DNA from: Acuticoccus sp051016205
GTDB taxonomy: Bacteria > Pseudomonadota > Alphaproteobacteria > Rhizobiales > Amorphaceae
Assembly: GCA_051016205.1 (NCBI GenBank)
Contig: CP136534.1
Location: 2,046,001 to 2,110,000, forward strand
DNA length: 64,000 nt
Reading direction: 5' to 3'
In this document: positions 52,974 through 61,828 of the stretch, piece by piece
How the letters are laid out: each line of letters opens with the position of its first letter
How positions within the stretch are numbered: the stretch's first letter is position 1
Notes under the pieces: model-generated
Seen by the model: only the letters and a program-made list of their open reading frames with translations
Databases searched by the model: none
Told to the model about the DNA's origin: nothing
Translations under genes and position numbers: made by a program

Positions 52974-54122
52974 TCAGGCCACGTTGGCTGGTCGTGCGGC
53001 GGGCCGTGCGGCCATCGACAGGAGGCTCGTCACGAATGTTTCGCGGAAAGCGTCGGCGTTGTAGATGCGCGGGAATAGGGCAGCGTTCCGCTCCGCCTCC
53101 TGATAGAGCGCGTCACGGTTGTCGAAGGCTTGGCGCAGGGCCTTCCGGGCGGCGACGACCGAGACCTCTCGCATGGTGCAGTCGCGACCGGCATATTGCG
53201 TCTTGAAGTTTTGGCCGCTGGGGTTCGCAATGGTGTCCACAGGTGCCGCCTGCGTGGGCGCGAGCACGGTGCTACCGGCGGCCAGGAAGTCGTCCATCGA
53301 CGTCCCGTCCGGCGCGACGACAGGGATGCCACAAAAGGCCGCCTCCATCGCCGGATAGCCCCATCCCTCGCCGCGCGTCATCGTCACGAAGGCGTCGTGA
53401 CGGGCGTAGTAGCGGGCGAGCCAGGCGTCGGAAAGGCGCTTGGTGACCACCTCCACATCGGCCACCCGCCCTGCACGGCGCATCGCGTTTAGCGTGCCGG
53501 CGAAGACTGTGTCGGGCTCGCTCTCCGAGGCGATCAGCGTGAGGCCGGCCTCCTCAGGTGCGAACTCCGCCACGAAGGCGTCGAGGAGGGTCGCGACGTT
53601 CTTGCGGTAGGAAAAGGTGCCGACGAACAGAAAAGACATCCTCTTGCGCCCCTCTGCCCGCCAGTGTCGGCGCATCTTGAACGGCTGCGGCTCCACATAA
53701 AGCGGCGCGACGGCGATCGGCACGTGGACGTCGCGGGCGAAGGACGCTGCGCTGGTGGTGCTCGGCGTGATGATTCCGCGCTGGCCGGACAGCTTTTCCA
53801 CCCAGCCCTTGGGCACACCATGGACGTCGATCATCGTGTAGGCGACGGCCGGATGCTGCATGGGGCGGAGCGAACTGGGCGGGCCGACTTGGACGACGAG
53901 ATCCGCGCTGGCCTTTTTTGGGTCGGCGCAGACAAACAGCTTCTCGCGCCCGGTGATGGCGGCGTAGGGATCGGGCTCGTCCTTGGTCGGCGCCGCCGCC
54001 TTCGCGAGCGCCACGGCTTGGATCCGCGGGTCGGCGCTCAGCGCGGCAACGATACTGCGGGCGACGCGGCCATAACCGTGATTGTGCTGGTGGCGCCCGC
54101 CATCGGCGAGTAGGACGCGCAT
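52974..54122 (-). CDS. Glycosyltransferase, GT4/GT1 fold
   Basis: A 382-residue GT-B enzyme. The acceptor half is MRVLLADGGRHQHNHGYGRVARSI. The donor half carries FLFVGTFSYRKNVATLLDAF and the nucleotide-sugar site MTRGEGWGYPAMEAAFCGIPVVA with the conserved Glu-x7-Glu pattern. The sugar is unknown. It is the last gene of a five-gene minus-strand glycan cluster, 42 bases after the small methyltransferase. It is intact, although it adjoins a pseudogene belt. Confidence 0.88.
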   Translation of the reverse strand: MRVLLADGGRHQHNHGYGRVARSIVAALSADPRIQAVALAKAAAPTKDEPDPYAAITGREKLFVCADPKKASADLVVQVGPPSSLRPMQHPAVAYTMIDVHGVPKGWVEKLSGQRGIITPSTTSAASFARDVHVPIAVAPLYVEPQPFKMRRHWRAEGRKRMSFLFVGTFSYRKNVATLLDAFVAEFAPEEAGLTLIASESEPDTVFAGTLNAMRRAGRVADVEVVTKRLSDAWLARYYARHDAFVTMTRGEGWGYPAMEAAFCGIPVVAPDGTSMDDFLAAGSTVLAPTQAAPVDTIANPSGQNFKTQYAGRDCTMREVSVVAARKALRQAFDNRDALYQEAERNAALFPRIYNADAFRETFVTSLLSMAARPAARPANVA

Positions 54123-54164
54123 GTCAGGCCGCAGTTCCGGCCTGGCACGATGGCTGGCGCCGGG

Positions 54165-54659
54165 TCACAACCGGATCCCCCGGGCGACGATCATCGGGCA
54201 GAAGAAGGATTGCTTCTGGAACCAGCTCTTGCCCGGGACACACGAGACGGTGGCAAGGCCGCATTTCTGGAAGATTTCCACCATGTGCTCGACGCAGAAA
54301 CCGTAATAGTGGCGATTGTACTCGTAATCGTTGCCGCCATAGGTGAGGTAGACGAACTGGTCGTGCGTGATTTGCCGGGCGAGATACTGGCGGCAGATCT
54401 CCTCATTGTCAGGCGTGATCAAGTGCAAGATGCCGCCCGATTTCAGGAGGGTGGCCCAGTGTTTCAGGACGTCGCAGACCTCGAACCGGTTGAAGTGCTC
54501 GATCACGTTGGAGGCGTAGACTTCATCGTAAACGCCATGATGCTCTTCGGGGAAGTCACGCGCGTCGCACACGACATCTATGCCCTCAAGCGGGCGCACA
54601 TCATGATGGACGTACCCCGCCTGCGGTTTCAGGCCGGCGCCGATCTCAAGCTTGGGCAT
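54165..54659 (-). CDS. SAM-dependent methyltransferase (small, class I)
   Basis: A 164-residue predicted methyltransferase of the kind found in glycan clusters: motif I LEIGAGLKPQAGYVHHD (residues 4-20), the acidic DVVCDARDFPEEH, motif IV YDEVYASNVIEHF and LLKSGGILHLITPD. The C-terminal half carries NDYEYNRHYYGF. It overlaps the preceding methyltransferase gene by 14 bases. It probably methylates a sugar or lipid-linked glycan; the substrate is unknown. Confidence 0.85.
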   Translation of the reverse strand: MPKLEIGAGLKPQAGYVHHDVRPLEGIDVVCDARDFPEEHHGVYDEVYASNVIEHFNRFEVCDVLKHWATLLKSGGILHLITPDNEEICRQYLARQITHDQFVYLTYGGNDYEYNRHYYGFCVEHMVEIFQKCGLATVSCVPGKSWFQKQSFFCPMIVARGIRL

Positions 54660-55458
54660 ATCGTGTCTCCCGTTCGAGCCATTTGCCGGGATCGAACCTC
54701 TTGCGCCCGATGAAGCGGAATTCGCGGGTGGCCAGATCCATCATCGGGTAGGCCTGTGCGAGCGCTGGCGGCACCCGGTCGTGCGCCGGGCGGATCTCGT
54801 GGCTGATGATCTGCCAGGGCTGCTGACCCACCGCACTCAGGAACATGGCGTTGGTGAGGCGATTCAGGTGCCGTCCCGTCGCCACCTCGCGGTCCTTCGG
54901 GATGTAGAACGGCCCATCCGGGTCCAGGTGTCCCCACGGCGGCGCGCGCCGGTCGTGCCCGCCGGCGGCTGCGAAATAGAGGGGCGACACGGTCAAGTAG
55001 GCGATCCCCTGAACACGCAGAACGCGGTTGATCTCGGCCATCGTGGCGGAAAGATCGGTCACGTGCTCCAGAGTGGAGTGGCTGACAACGCAGTCGATGC
55101 TGTTGGAGCGGATCGGGATCTGGAGTCCGTCAGACTTCAGGTAGGTGATGGCCTCATAGTTCGAAGCGTAGTCGAACAGATCGACACCGTAGCAGGGGCC
55201 GAAATGCTCGGCATAAAGCGTCACGTAGCCGTCCGGCCCGCAGCCAAGGTCGAGAAGGCTCATCGCCGAGGTGTCATCGCTGACATGGGTGCGGAAGGTA
55301 TCGAAAAGGTTGTCGAACAGGGCGCGTTTGTCGCCGCGCACCGGACTGGTGATGCCGGCTGGCCCGGCCGCGCTCGCCGCTGGAACGGACGCAATTGCCC
55401 CTGGCGCGGCCAACTGACTTGACGGCGCCATGGGGTCGGCACTTAGGCGCGAGCTCAT
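54646..55458 (-). CDS. SAM-dependent methyltransferase (class I)
   Basis: A 270-residue enzyme with an Ala/Pro-rich N-terminal 40 residues, then motif I LLDLGCGPDGYVTLYAEHF, FGPCYGVDLFDYA and the post-motif SIDCVVSHSTLEHVTDLSATMAEINRVL. The C-terminal half is unusual for the class, with HDRRAPPWGHLDPDGPFYIP. It overlaps its neighbours on both sides (4 bases with the GT2 gene, 14 with the small methyltransferase), so the cluster is one transcript. Confidence 0.87.
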   Translation of the reverse strand: MSSRLSADPMAPSSQLAAPGAIASVPAASAAGPAGITSPVRGDKRALFDNLFDTFRTHVSDDTSAMSLLDLGCGPDGYVTLYAEHFGPCYGVDLFDYASNYEAITYLKSDGLQIPIRSNSIDCVVSHSTLEHVTDLSATMAEINRVLRVQGIAYLTVSPLYFAAAGGHDRRAPPWGHLDPDGPFYIPKDREVATGRHLNRLTNAMFLSAVGQQPWQIISHEIRPAHDRVPPALAQAYPMMDLATREFRFIGRKRFDPGKWLERETRYAQA

Positions 55459-56786
55459 GCGTTTTCCTTCTCAAACAGGGCCGTGAGCGGGGCCTTCGCC
55501 GCGGCGGGCTCCTGCCAGGGCGTCTCTGGCGCGGCGTAAAGCATCGCAAACGGCAAGTGGCCGTCATCCGCGCCGAGCCCGGGGTCGAACTCTGAGTCGG
55601 GCTCCCATTCGTCCACATAGACCGGACGCGAGCACGAAAGCAGCATCAGCGCGCCGAGCACCGTGGCGACCGCCCGCTCGCCGATAAAGCTGATCTCGGA
55701 CTCCGCCGGGAGGGAGACCCGAAGCTGCGCCCCGGACAACGCGAACATCGGCTCCGGGAAGGATGCCTCGTGCGTGAGATGGAACTCGCCGCCGTTGATG
55801 AGAAGGGTCGCCGGCCCCTTGACCGTCAGAAGGTGGAGGCGCCCGGCTTGGGCGGGGAGCTCACGCACACCGGCCTTGGCGGTGGCGCGCGAGACCGGCA
55901 CGGCGGGAGCGTCCTGAAGGAAGGCGCAGCACTGTCGCACCGCTGCAAGCTCCACATTGGCGCGCAAAAGCTGGTCGAGCTCGCGCGTGAGGGTCGCATG
56001 GAACTTTTTGCCGAGGCTTTGAACCGCGCTCTTGGCGAGACGGTCGCGCCGTTCGACCCCGAACGAACGGCTCTTGGCATGGTGGACGAAAACACCCGGC
56101 ACGCAGCCGAGCCGCCAGCCGCGGCGGGAGAGGCGCACGCATAGGTCGTTCTCCTCGCCGTAGCCCTCGCGGAACGTTTCGTCGTCGAACCCACCGACCG
56201 CATCGACCGCGCGCCGGCGGAACAGGGTGCAAAACCCGTTGAGGACCGGAAGGTCGATCACCAGGCCGGCGAAGCGCCCCGCAAGAAAGGCAGCCAGCGC
56301 CTCGCGCCCTGCATCGTCGGCGCCAAGGTTGGCGTTGCTGGAGAAGCCGCCGGCCGGATCGCGAACGTCGGGGATCGACTGGTGGCTTCCCGCATTGGAG
56401 AGCGGACCGACCGCGGCGAGGTAGCGATGCTGCTCCAGCACGCTGTGCAGCGGGCCGAGCCAGCGTTCCGGCACGACCGTATCGCTGTTGAGGAGGGCCA
56501 CGTAAGGGGTCTCGATCGTATCCCAGACAAGGCGGACATTGCGCGTGTAACCACGGTTGCGCATGTGCGAAACGATCTCGATTCCGTCGGCCGCGCGATA
56601 GCGCTCTTTAAGTACGGCGTGCTGATCGACGCGCGAGCCGTCGTCGGCCAGAATGATCCGGCAGCCTGCCGCATCGCTGGCGAGCAGGCTGTCAACGCAC
56701 TGCACGGTGTGGTCGATTGCGTTGTACAGCGGGACCAGGATTGTCACGTCATGGGTTGCCAAGGCAGCGTCCCTTCGGGTTGTCAT
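55455..56786 (-). CDS. Family 2 glycosyltransferase
   Basis: About 443 residues. GT-A fold: THDVTILVPLYNAIDHTVQCV at the start, DDGSRVDQ, the DxD-type ALLNSDTVVPERWLGPL, and the acceptor/ED region GYGEENDLCVRLSRRGWRLG. A beta-rich C-terminal extension of about 150 residues ends the protein. ATG 56786 gives the family N-terminus; the longer frame to 56951 overlaps the upstream gene and is low-complexity. It overlaps that gene's 3' end by 38 bases. Confidence 0.88.
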   Translation of the reverse strand: MTTRRDAALATHDVTILVPLYNAIDHTVQCVDSLLASDAAGCRIILADDGSRVDQHAVLKERYRAADGIEIVSHMRNRGYTRNVRLVWDTIETPYVALLNSDTVVPERWLGPLHSVLEQHRYLAAVGPLSNAGSHQSIPDVRDPAGGFSSNANLGADDAGREALAAFLAGRFAGLVIDLPVLNGFCTLFRRRAVDAVGGFDDETFREGYGEENDLCVRLSRRGWRLGCVPGVFVHHAKSRSFGVERRDRLAKSAVQSLGKKFHATLTRELDQLLRANVELAAVRQCCAFLQDAPAVPVSRATAKAGVRELPAQAGRLHLLTVKGPATLLINGGEFHLTHEASFPEPMFALSGAQLRVSLPAESEISFIGERAVATVLGALMLLSCSRPVYVDEWEPDSEFDPGLGADDGHLPFAMLYAAPETPWQEPAAAKAPLTALFEKENA

Positions 56787-58554
56787 GGCGGCGTTTGGAG
56801 AAGAAGCGACTGCCGTGGGCCGAGCGCCCGCCTTCCAGTGGAGTCGGCACGACACCCGATCGCCAAGCGGCGAGGGTGAAGGAGAGCTGATCGCGCCGCG
56901 ACCCGCGCGCGATCTCGTTCCACCAGGTGTCGAGCATCGCCCTGACAGCAAGGTCGCTCGAGCGGGTCAAAAGCACGTTGGTCTCGAACAGGCCGTAGTT
57001 CGCCGGCATCCCCAATGTCTTGAGGCGCTCCACCATCTCGTCGACGACGTGCGGGAAGTCGAGCTGCAGGCTCTTCACCGCCTCCGCCTCATCGTAGATG
57101 CACTGCCGATCCGGATGCATGAACGTCGCCACTTCGGCCACGGTCTCCTGCGCCGCGAGGAGGTGGGCGCTGCCGGGATGGCAGGTGACGTTGCCATCAA
57201 TCCAGACCGCCGTCTCGGCGAAGGGGAAAAGGGCGTGGGGATGGGTCTTGTACCAAAGGCACAGCCGCTTGAGGTCCTGCTCGCAAAAGGTCGGGCGAAC
57301 GATGATCCAGGGGGTGTCCGGAGGGATCTGCGGCATGTCGGTGATGAGGATGGCGATGGCGTCGGTCATGTCCTCGGGCGGGACGGGTAAAGCCGGCTCG
57401 TAGCCACCGATGACAGCGCTGTAGACCACGCGAACCGCCTTCGGGTCCGGTCGGTGGCCGGCAAGAAGTGCGCGGTCGGTGAGTGGCGCGTGGTGCGCGG
57501 GCGGTGCGCGGGTCGGGCGTATGGCGACGGCAGCGATGTCGATCCCGCGCTGTGTGAGGATGAGGTCGTCTGCTTTTGGAAGCAACGGCCCTGTCTCTGA
57601 TCCGCTGGAGGTCGATGCGCCCCGGTCCGTCGCAGCGGTGTTCACCCCACCGGTGTCCGATCCATCGAGGCGCGATCCACCAAGGAGTGGTCTCTTGCGG
57701 CTTGCACCGTGACCCGCCGTGCCCAGTGCGGTGGCAGTGACCGCTTCTGGCGTCGCCGCGAAGACGGCTGCCGGGTCGCCCTTGCCGCGGGTGACAAGCG
57801 TCAACCGCTCCGCCAGCGTGAGGTTGGGCACCCGCTCAGCGGGACCGAAGAAACGTTGATTTGCCTTGCTGCGCAGGATCTTGTCGGCGGCGTCCAGGAA
57901 GTTCTCGTGAAGCTGGCGGCGCGGGTCGCAGCGCGCACCCAGATACTTGAACCGGTTTTGAGCCAGCCCGGATGTGAAGGCGTGGCGGAAGGCATCATAG
58001 GCCGTGTATCCGACCTTGCGCAGGTCCCGATGCTCGTTGACGTAACGCTGCAAGTCGATCCGACACGCTGTGGCCACAAGGCCGGAACGCAGCGCCGCCA
58101 CGGCATCGGCAATGGTGCGCAGATTCCGGCCTGGCTGGATTGGCAACAGGGCCGGGTGCAGCATGACCCCCTCTTTGAGTGGTGAGGACAGCGCGTCGGC
58201 GAGCGAGAGGAACGGCCGCGACAAGGAGGACAGCAGCCACTTTGGCGTCACCAGCGGAGAGGCGGACCAAAATGCGTCCGGTGCGATCGCGGCAAGACGA
58301 TCGGCAAGGTCGTCGGCCGTCTGAAGTGGCTGGCCGAGCGCCTCGGCCAAGAAGCGGCAATAAAGCAGGTCCACAGCCGGATGCGGATCACGGTTCTCGT
58401 CAAAGCCGTGCATCATGAAGTGGGAGAGTGGATCGATTCCCGCGTCACGCACATCGCTATTGCGGCTCAGATAGTACGCCCGGTCGAATAGGGGAAAGAC
58501 GGCTTCCGAACTGAACGCGATCGGCTCCGTGATTTGGTGCACGTTGGCCTGCAA
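56749..58554 (-). CDS. TOD1/MUCI70-like glycosyltransferase-domain protein, 601 aa
   Basis: The N-terminal part (FDRAYYLSRNSDVRDAG, residues about 24-40) carries the YYL...NPDV-type motif seen in bacterial glycan enzymes and repeated once more around residue 165 (LQRYVNEHRDLRKVG). A low-complexity linker lies at about 285-330. The C-terminal 200 residues match the DUF616/TOD1-MUCI70 fold: VVYSAVIGGYE, FAETAVWIDGN, CIYDEAEAVKSL, and GLFETNVLLTRSS with RRDQLSF. It starts the cluster, about 250 bases from the amidase operon. A surface-polysaccharide role is likely; the activity is not proven from sequence. Confidence 0.72.
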   Translation of the reverse strand: MQANVHQITEPIAFSSEAVFPLFDRAYYLSRNSDVRDAGIDPLSHFMMHGFDENRDPHPAVDLLYCRFLAEALGQPLQTADDLADRLAAIAPDAFWSASPLVTPKWLLSSLSRPFLSLADALSSPLKEGVMLHPALLPIQPGRNLRTIADAVAALRSGLVATACRIDLQRYVNEHRDLRKVGYTAYDAFRHAFTSGLAQNRFKYLGARCDPRRQLHENFLDAADKILRSKANQRFFGPAERVPNLTLAERLTLVTRGKGDPAAVFAATPEAVTATALGTAGHGASRKRPLLGGSRLDGSDTGGVNTAATDRGASTSSGSETGPLLPKADDLILTQRGIDIAAVAIRPTRAPPAHHAPLTDRALLAGHRPDPKAVRVVYSAVIGGYEPALPVPPEDMTDAIAILITDMPQIPPDTPWIIVRPTFCEQDLKRLCLWYKTHPHALFPFAETAVWIDGNVTCHPGSAHLLAAQETVAEVATFMHPDRQCIYDEAEAVKSLQLDFPHVVDEMVERLKTLGMPANYGLFETNVLLTRSSDLAVRAMLDTWWNEIARGSRRDQLSFTLAAWRSGVVPTPLEGGRSAHGSRFFSKRRHDNPKGRCLGNP

Positions 58555-58803
58555 AGGTCACCCACTTAGCGCTGCCACAAGTTCGACAACTCTAAGCTGA
58601 AATCATATCGTGACGCAACCATGAATACCAAATCACAATGAATACGTGCACGCCCCCGTTGGGCACGAGTGCCGGCGGATGGATCTGGCCGCTTGGAGCG
58701 GGAGTTTCTCTGGCTTTCCGGTGACGCACGCCCCTGGAGAGAAATGCACCGCGATGCCAGGCACGAGAGATCGGCATCCGGCGCAGGTGACTGGCGTGGC
58801 CTG

Positions 58804-60192
58804 TCAGGCCAATGCCTTCGGGTATCGGCCCAAAAGCGCCTCCACTGCGGCACCGGCGCGCAACACGGCCGGCTCGTCGAACGGGGCAGCGGCGATCTGC
58901 AAGCCCACAGGCATACCGTTTACCGCGCCGCACGGCACGCTCAGTGCAGGAAGGCCGAGGAGGTTCCAAGGGTAGGTCAGGCGCCAGGACACGGCGAGGA
59001 CGCTCTCAGGTACACCGGCGATTTCCACCGTGCGCTCGCCGACCGACCATGCGGTCAACGGCATGGTCGGGCCGACGATGACGTCCAGATCCGCAAGGCG
59101 GTGTGCCATCACCTCTCCCAGGCGGCGCCGATAGCGCTCGGCGGTCAAATAGTCGGCGCCCGACACGAACCGGCCCATTTCCACCAGGAGTCGCACGTCG
59201 GGCGCAAAATTTGCCACCTCACCCTCGCGCAGCCGCGCGTCGTGGTAGGCCGTCGAGGAAGCAAGCTCGATGGCGAAAATCGCCCCGAGCCCGACCGCGA
59301 GTTCGGGAACAGTGAAATCCGTCATGGTCGCCCCGGCGTGAGCGAGCGCGTTGATGGCATCATCCACGGTGGAGGCAACGCCATCGTCGATGCCTTCAAA
59401 GAAGTGGTTCCGGCACACACCCACCCTCAGGCCCTTAGCGCCTCGGGTCATGGCCTCGTCCAACAAAGAGAGGTCGAGTGTTCGGCCATCGGCGGCGGGG
59501 TCGCCTGGATCGGGACCGGACATGACGGCCGTGAGGAGGGCGGCATCGGCCACCGATGTGGTCAGCGGACCGGCATGATCCAGCGACCAGCTGTGTGGCA
59601 CGATGCCCGAACGCCCGATCAAACCGTATGTCGGTTTCAGACCCACCGTGCCGCACAAGCTGGCGGGAATGCGAATGGAGCCGCCGGTGTCGGAGCCGAG
59701 GGCGGCTGCCGCCATGCCTGAGGCGACGGCCGCTCCCGAGCCGCCGCTCGACCCGCCCGGGATACGCGCAAGGTCGAACGGGTTACGGCAGGGAGGTGTC
59801 TCCATCCCCCATGCGAACTCGTGCATGCGCGTCTTTCCGATCATGACGGCGCCGGCGGTCCGCAGCCGCGCCACCGCTGCCGCGTCCTCCATAGGCACCT
59901 CGACGTCCACTGTGCTTCCCGCGGTCGTCGGCATGTCGCGCGTGGCGTAGTTGTCCTTCACCGCGATGGGAATGCCTGCCAGAGGGCCGATGGAGCGCCC
60001 CTCGCGCACCGCGCTATGAACCGCCTCGGCGTCGGAACGGGCGCTCTTGTTGAGATGGACGAAGGCGTGCAGGTCGCCGTCGTGCGCTGCAATCCGTTCC
60101 AGATAGGCGTCGAGGAGGTCGACCGGAGACAGCCGGCCGGAACGAATCTCTTCTGACAGCTCGGTGATGGGCCGTTCCCAAAGGGCGGTCAT
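58804..60192 (-). CDS. Amidase (AtzE/GatA-like)
   Basis: A 462-residue amidase-signature enzyme with the full catalytic triad: Lys79 in GIPIAVKDNY, cis-Ser149 in PGGSSGGS and the nucleophile Ser172 in GSDTGGSIRIPA. The Gly/Ser-rich signature spans about 146-175. Its ATG overlaps the AtzG-like gene (ATGA), the arrangement of the AtzE-AtzG amidases that hydrolyse small amides such as 1-carboxybiuret. It is the last gene of an importer operon. The substrate is unknown, but amide hydrolysis after import is the coherent reading. Confidence 0.9.
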   Translation of the reverse strand: MTALWERPITELSEEIRSGRLSPVDLLDAYLERIAAHDGDLHAFVHLNKSARSDAEAVHSAVREGRSIGPLAGIPIAVKDNYATRDMPTTAGSTVDVEVPMEDAAAVARLRTAGAVMIGKTRMHEFAWGMETPPCRNPFDLARIPGGSSGGSGAAVASGMAAAALGSDTGGSIRIPASLCGTVGLKPTYGLIGRSGIVPHSWSLDHAGPLTTSVADAALLTAVMSGPDPGDPAADGRTLDLSLLDEAMTRGAKGLRVGVCRNHFFEGIDDGVASTVDDAINALAHAGATMTDFTVPELAVGLGAIFAIELASSTAYHDARLREGEVANFAPDVRLLVEMGRFVSGADYLTAERYRRRLGEVMAHRLADLDVIVGPTMPLTAWSVGERTVEIAGVPESVLAVSWRLTYPWNLLGLPALSVPCGAVNGMPVGLQIAAAPFDEPAVLRAGAAVEALLGRYPKALA

Positions 60193-60377
60193 TCGCGCTC
60201 GCCGACCGGGCGGAACACCACGGCAGGGTGCGTCTCGCCCAGGTCCTGAGCGCGCAGGGCTTCTATGGCCGCGCGAATGTCCTTGAACGCCTCGGCGACC
60301 TCGGCAAGGCGCGCATCGTCAAGCGGCAGGCCAAGCACTTCGGCAAGATGGGGGAGATCGATGCGGTCGTCGGTCAT
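60189..60377 (-). CDS. AtzG-like small subunit (DUF4089)
   Basis: A 62-residue helical protein, MTDDRIDLPHLAEVLGLPL..., of the DUF4089/AtzG type, which forms a complex with AtzE-type amidases and is structurally like GatC. It overlaps the DUF1028 gene by four bases upstream and the amidase gene by four bases downstream, so the stoichiometry is set by coupled translation. Confidence 0.82.
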   Translation of the reverse strand: MTDDRIDLPHLAEVLGLPLDDARLAEVAEAFKDIRAAIEALRAQDLGETHPAVVFRPVGERE

Positions 60378-61129
60378 GGCGTTCGGCTTCCTCCGCCTTC
60401 GGGTCGGTCCGGCGGGGGTGCGAGCAGCATTGCGACAACACCGTCCGGCGCACCTTCGGCCACTTGGCCCTTCTTGGGCATGCCGGCGATGAACGGGGCG
60501 AGCTGCGCCGCCGCCACGGTGTAAACCCGACGCAGTTCGGCCACGGGGTCGGGGTGCTCGTCCACCCTGAGGTCAACCCGCCTGTAGTCCTCCGCGCCAA
60601 TCACGGCAATGCCGGCGGATTGGCGGCCGCGCTTGTCCCCGCCCACCCTTTGTGCCGCTTCAAGCGCTACGAGCAGCCGCTCCTCCAGTGGACCGGCGCT
60701 GGCGGCTGCTTGTGCCATCGCGTCCAGCACCTCGGGCCCTGTCAGCATGTTGCCCTGGACCGCAAAATCGGCCCCCTCGAGCGCGCCGCACCATGGCGTA
60801 CAATCGGCGCCCGTAAACGCGGCGCCAGGCCCTGTCGTACCGATCGCCCCCAGTTGGCGCAGCGCGGCAGCAGCATCGCGGTCGACGGCCTTTGCCACCG
60901 CATCGGCCGCTGTTACGCCCGCTTCAAGATGGTCGAGGATGGTGCCCGCCAGATATGGATTCACCCAGGACTGGGTGGAGACGGCGCCGACGCCGGGGCG
61001 GGTGTACAAGCAGATCGCCCCGACCGCCGGCACCGCGGAGGCAACCCCCGCGCCGACCTCGCCCGTTGCCGAACAGCGCAGGACGATCGAGTAGGTGGAG
61101 ATGAGCGCAGCGGTCTGGCGGGAGGACAT
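60374..61129 (-). CDS. DUF1028 Ntn-hydrolase-like protein
   Basis: A 251-residue DUF1028 protein: early TYSIVLRCSATGEVGAGVAS and GVGAVSTQSWVNP, then AALRQLGAIGTTGP, FAVQGNMLTGPEVLDAM and GDKRGRQSAGIAVIGAE. The family has an Ntn-hydrolase-like fold and occurs with amidases and peptide/amide importers. The ATG is immediately adjacent to the livF stop (no spacer). Probable role: a second hydrolase for the imported compound. Confidence 0.85.
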   Translation of the reverse strand: MSSRQTAALISTYSIVLRCSATGEVGAGVASAVPAVGAICLYTRPGVGAVSTQSWVNPYLAGTILDHLEAGVTAADAVAKAVDRDAAAALRQLGAIGTTGPGAAFTGADCTPWCGALEGADFAVQGNMLTGPEVLDAMAQAAASAGPLEERLLVALEAAQRVGGDKRGRQSAGIAVIGAEDYRRVDLRVDEHPDPVAELRRVYTVAAAQLAPFIAGMPKKGQVAEGAPDGVVAMLLAPPPDRPEGGGSRTP

Positions 61130-61828
61130 TTACACCCTCAGATGGTCGGCGACATTGGTGGCCCCGGCCGCCTGGCCTTCCTCCACCAGGCTTCCGAGCT
61201 TTAAGATCGCATAGCGGTCTGCGATCGACAGGGCGAAGTTGAGGTGCTGCTCGACCAGGAGCACTGCTGTCCCGTGCTGCTCCTGCGTCGTCTTCAGGAC
61301 CTCGGCCATGCGGTCGATCATCGTCGGTTGCAGGCCTTCGGAGATCTCGTCCACCAGCATAAGGCGCGGCCGGTTGATAAGGGCGCGGGACATCAAAAGC
61401 ATCTTCTGTTCGCCGCCTGACAACGTCCCGGCGCGCTGCTTCAGACGCTCCAACATGCGGGGGAAGACATCGCCCAGCGCGTCCACCCTGTCGCGGAAGG
61501 TGGTGTCATCGGCAACGCCAAGGCGCAGGTTCTCCTGCACCGTGAGGTCTTGAAACAGCGTATAGTCCTGGGGAGCGTAGGCGACGCCGTCGGACGCCAT
61601 CAGGTGCGGCGCGCGGCCGGTAATGTCCGTACCCTCCAGCGTGATGCGGCCCTTGGCGACCTTCAGGAAGCCCATCAGGGTTTTCAGGAGGGTCGTCTTG
61701 CCCATCCCGTTCTTGCCGAGCACTGTGAGGATCTCGCCGGCGCGCACCGTAAGAGAGACGTTGTTCAGGACGGGCGCACCGCCGTACCCTGACGCGAGCC
61801 CATCGACGGCGAGGAGCGACGCGCTCAC
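61130..61828 (-). CDS. Branched-chain-type ABC transporter ATP-binding protein (LivF-like)
   Basis: A 232-residue ATPase: Walker A GKNGMGKTT, signature LSGGEQKMLLMSRAL and Walker B LMLVDEISEGLQ, with VLLVEQHLNFAL carrying the switch His. The usual LDEP motif is replaced by VDEISEG, as in other members of this LivF subgroup. It overlaps the LivM-LivG fusion by four bases and abuts DUF1028. It is part of one importer operon. Confidence 0.92.
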   Translation of the reverse strand: MSASLLAVDGLASGYGGAPVLNNVSLTVRAGEILTVLGKNGMGKTTLLKTLMGFLKVAKGRITLEGTDITGRAPHLMASDGVAYAPQDYTLFQDLTVQENLRLGVADDTTFRDRVDALGDVFPRMLERLKQRAGTLSGGEQKMLLMSRALINRPRLMLVDEISEGLQPTMIDRMAEVLKTTQEQHGTAVLLVEQHLNFALSIADRYAILKLGSLVEEGQAAGATNVADHLRV

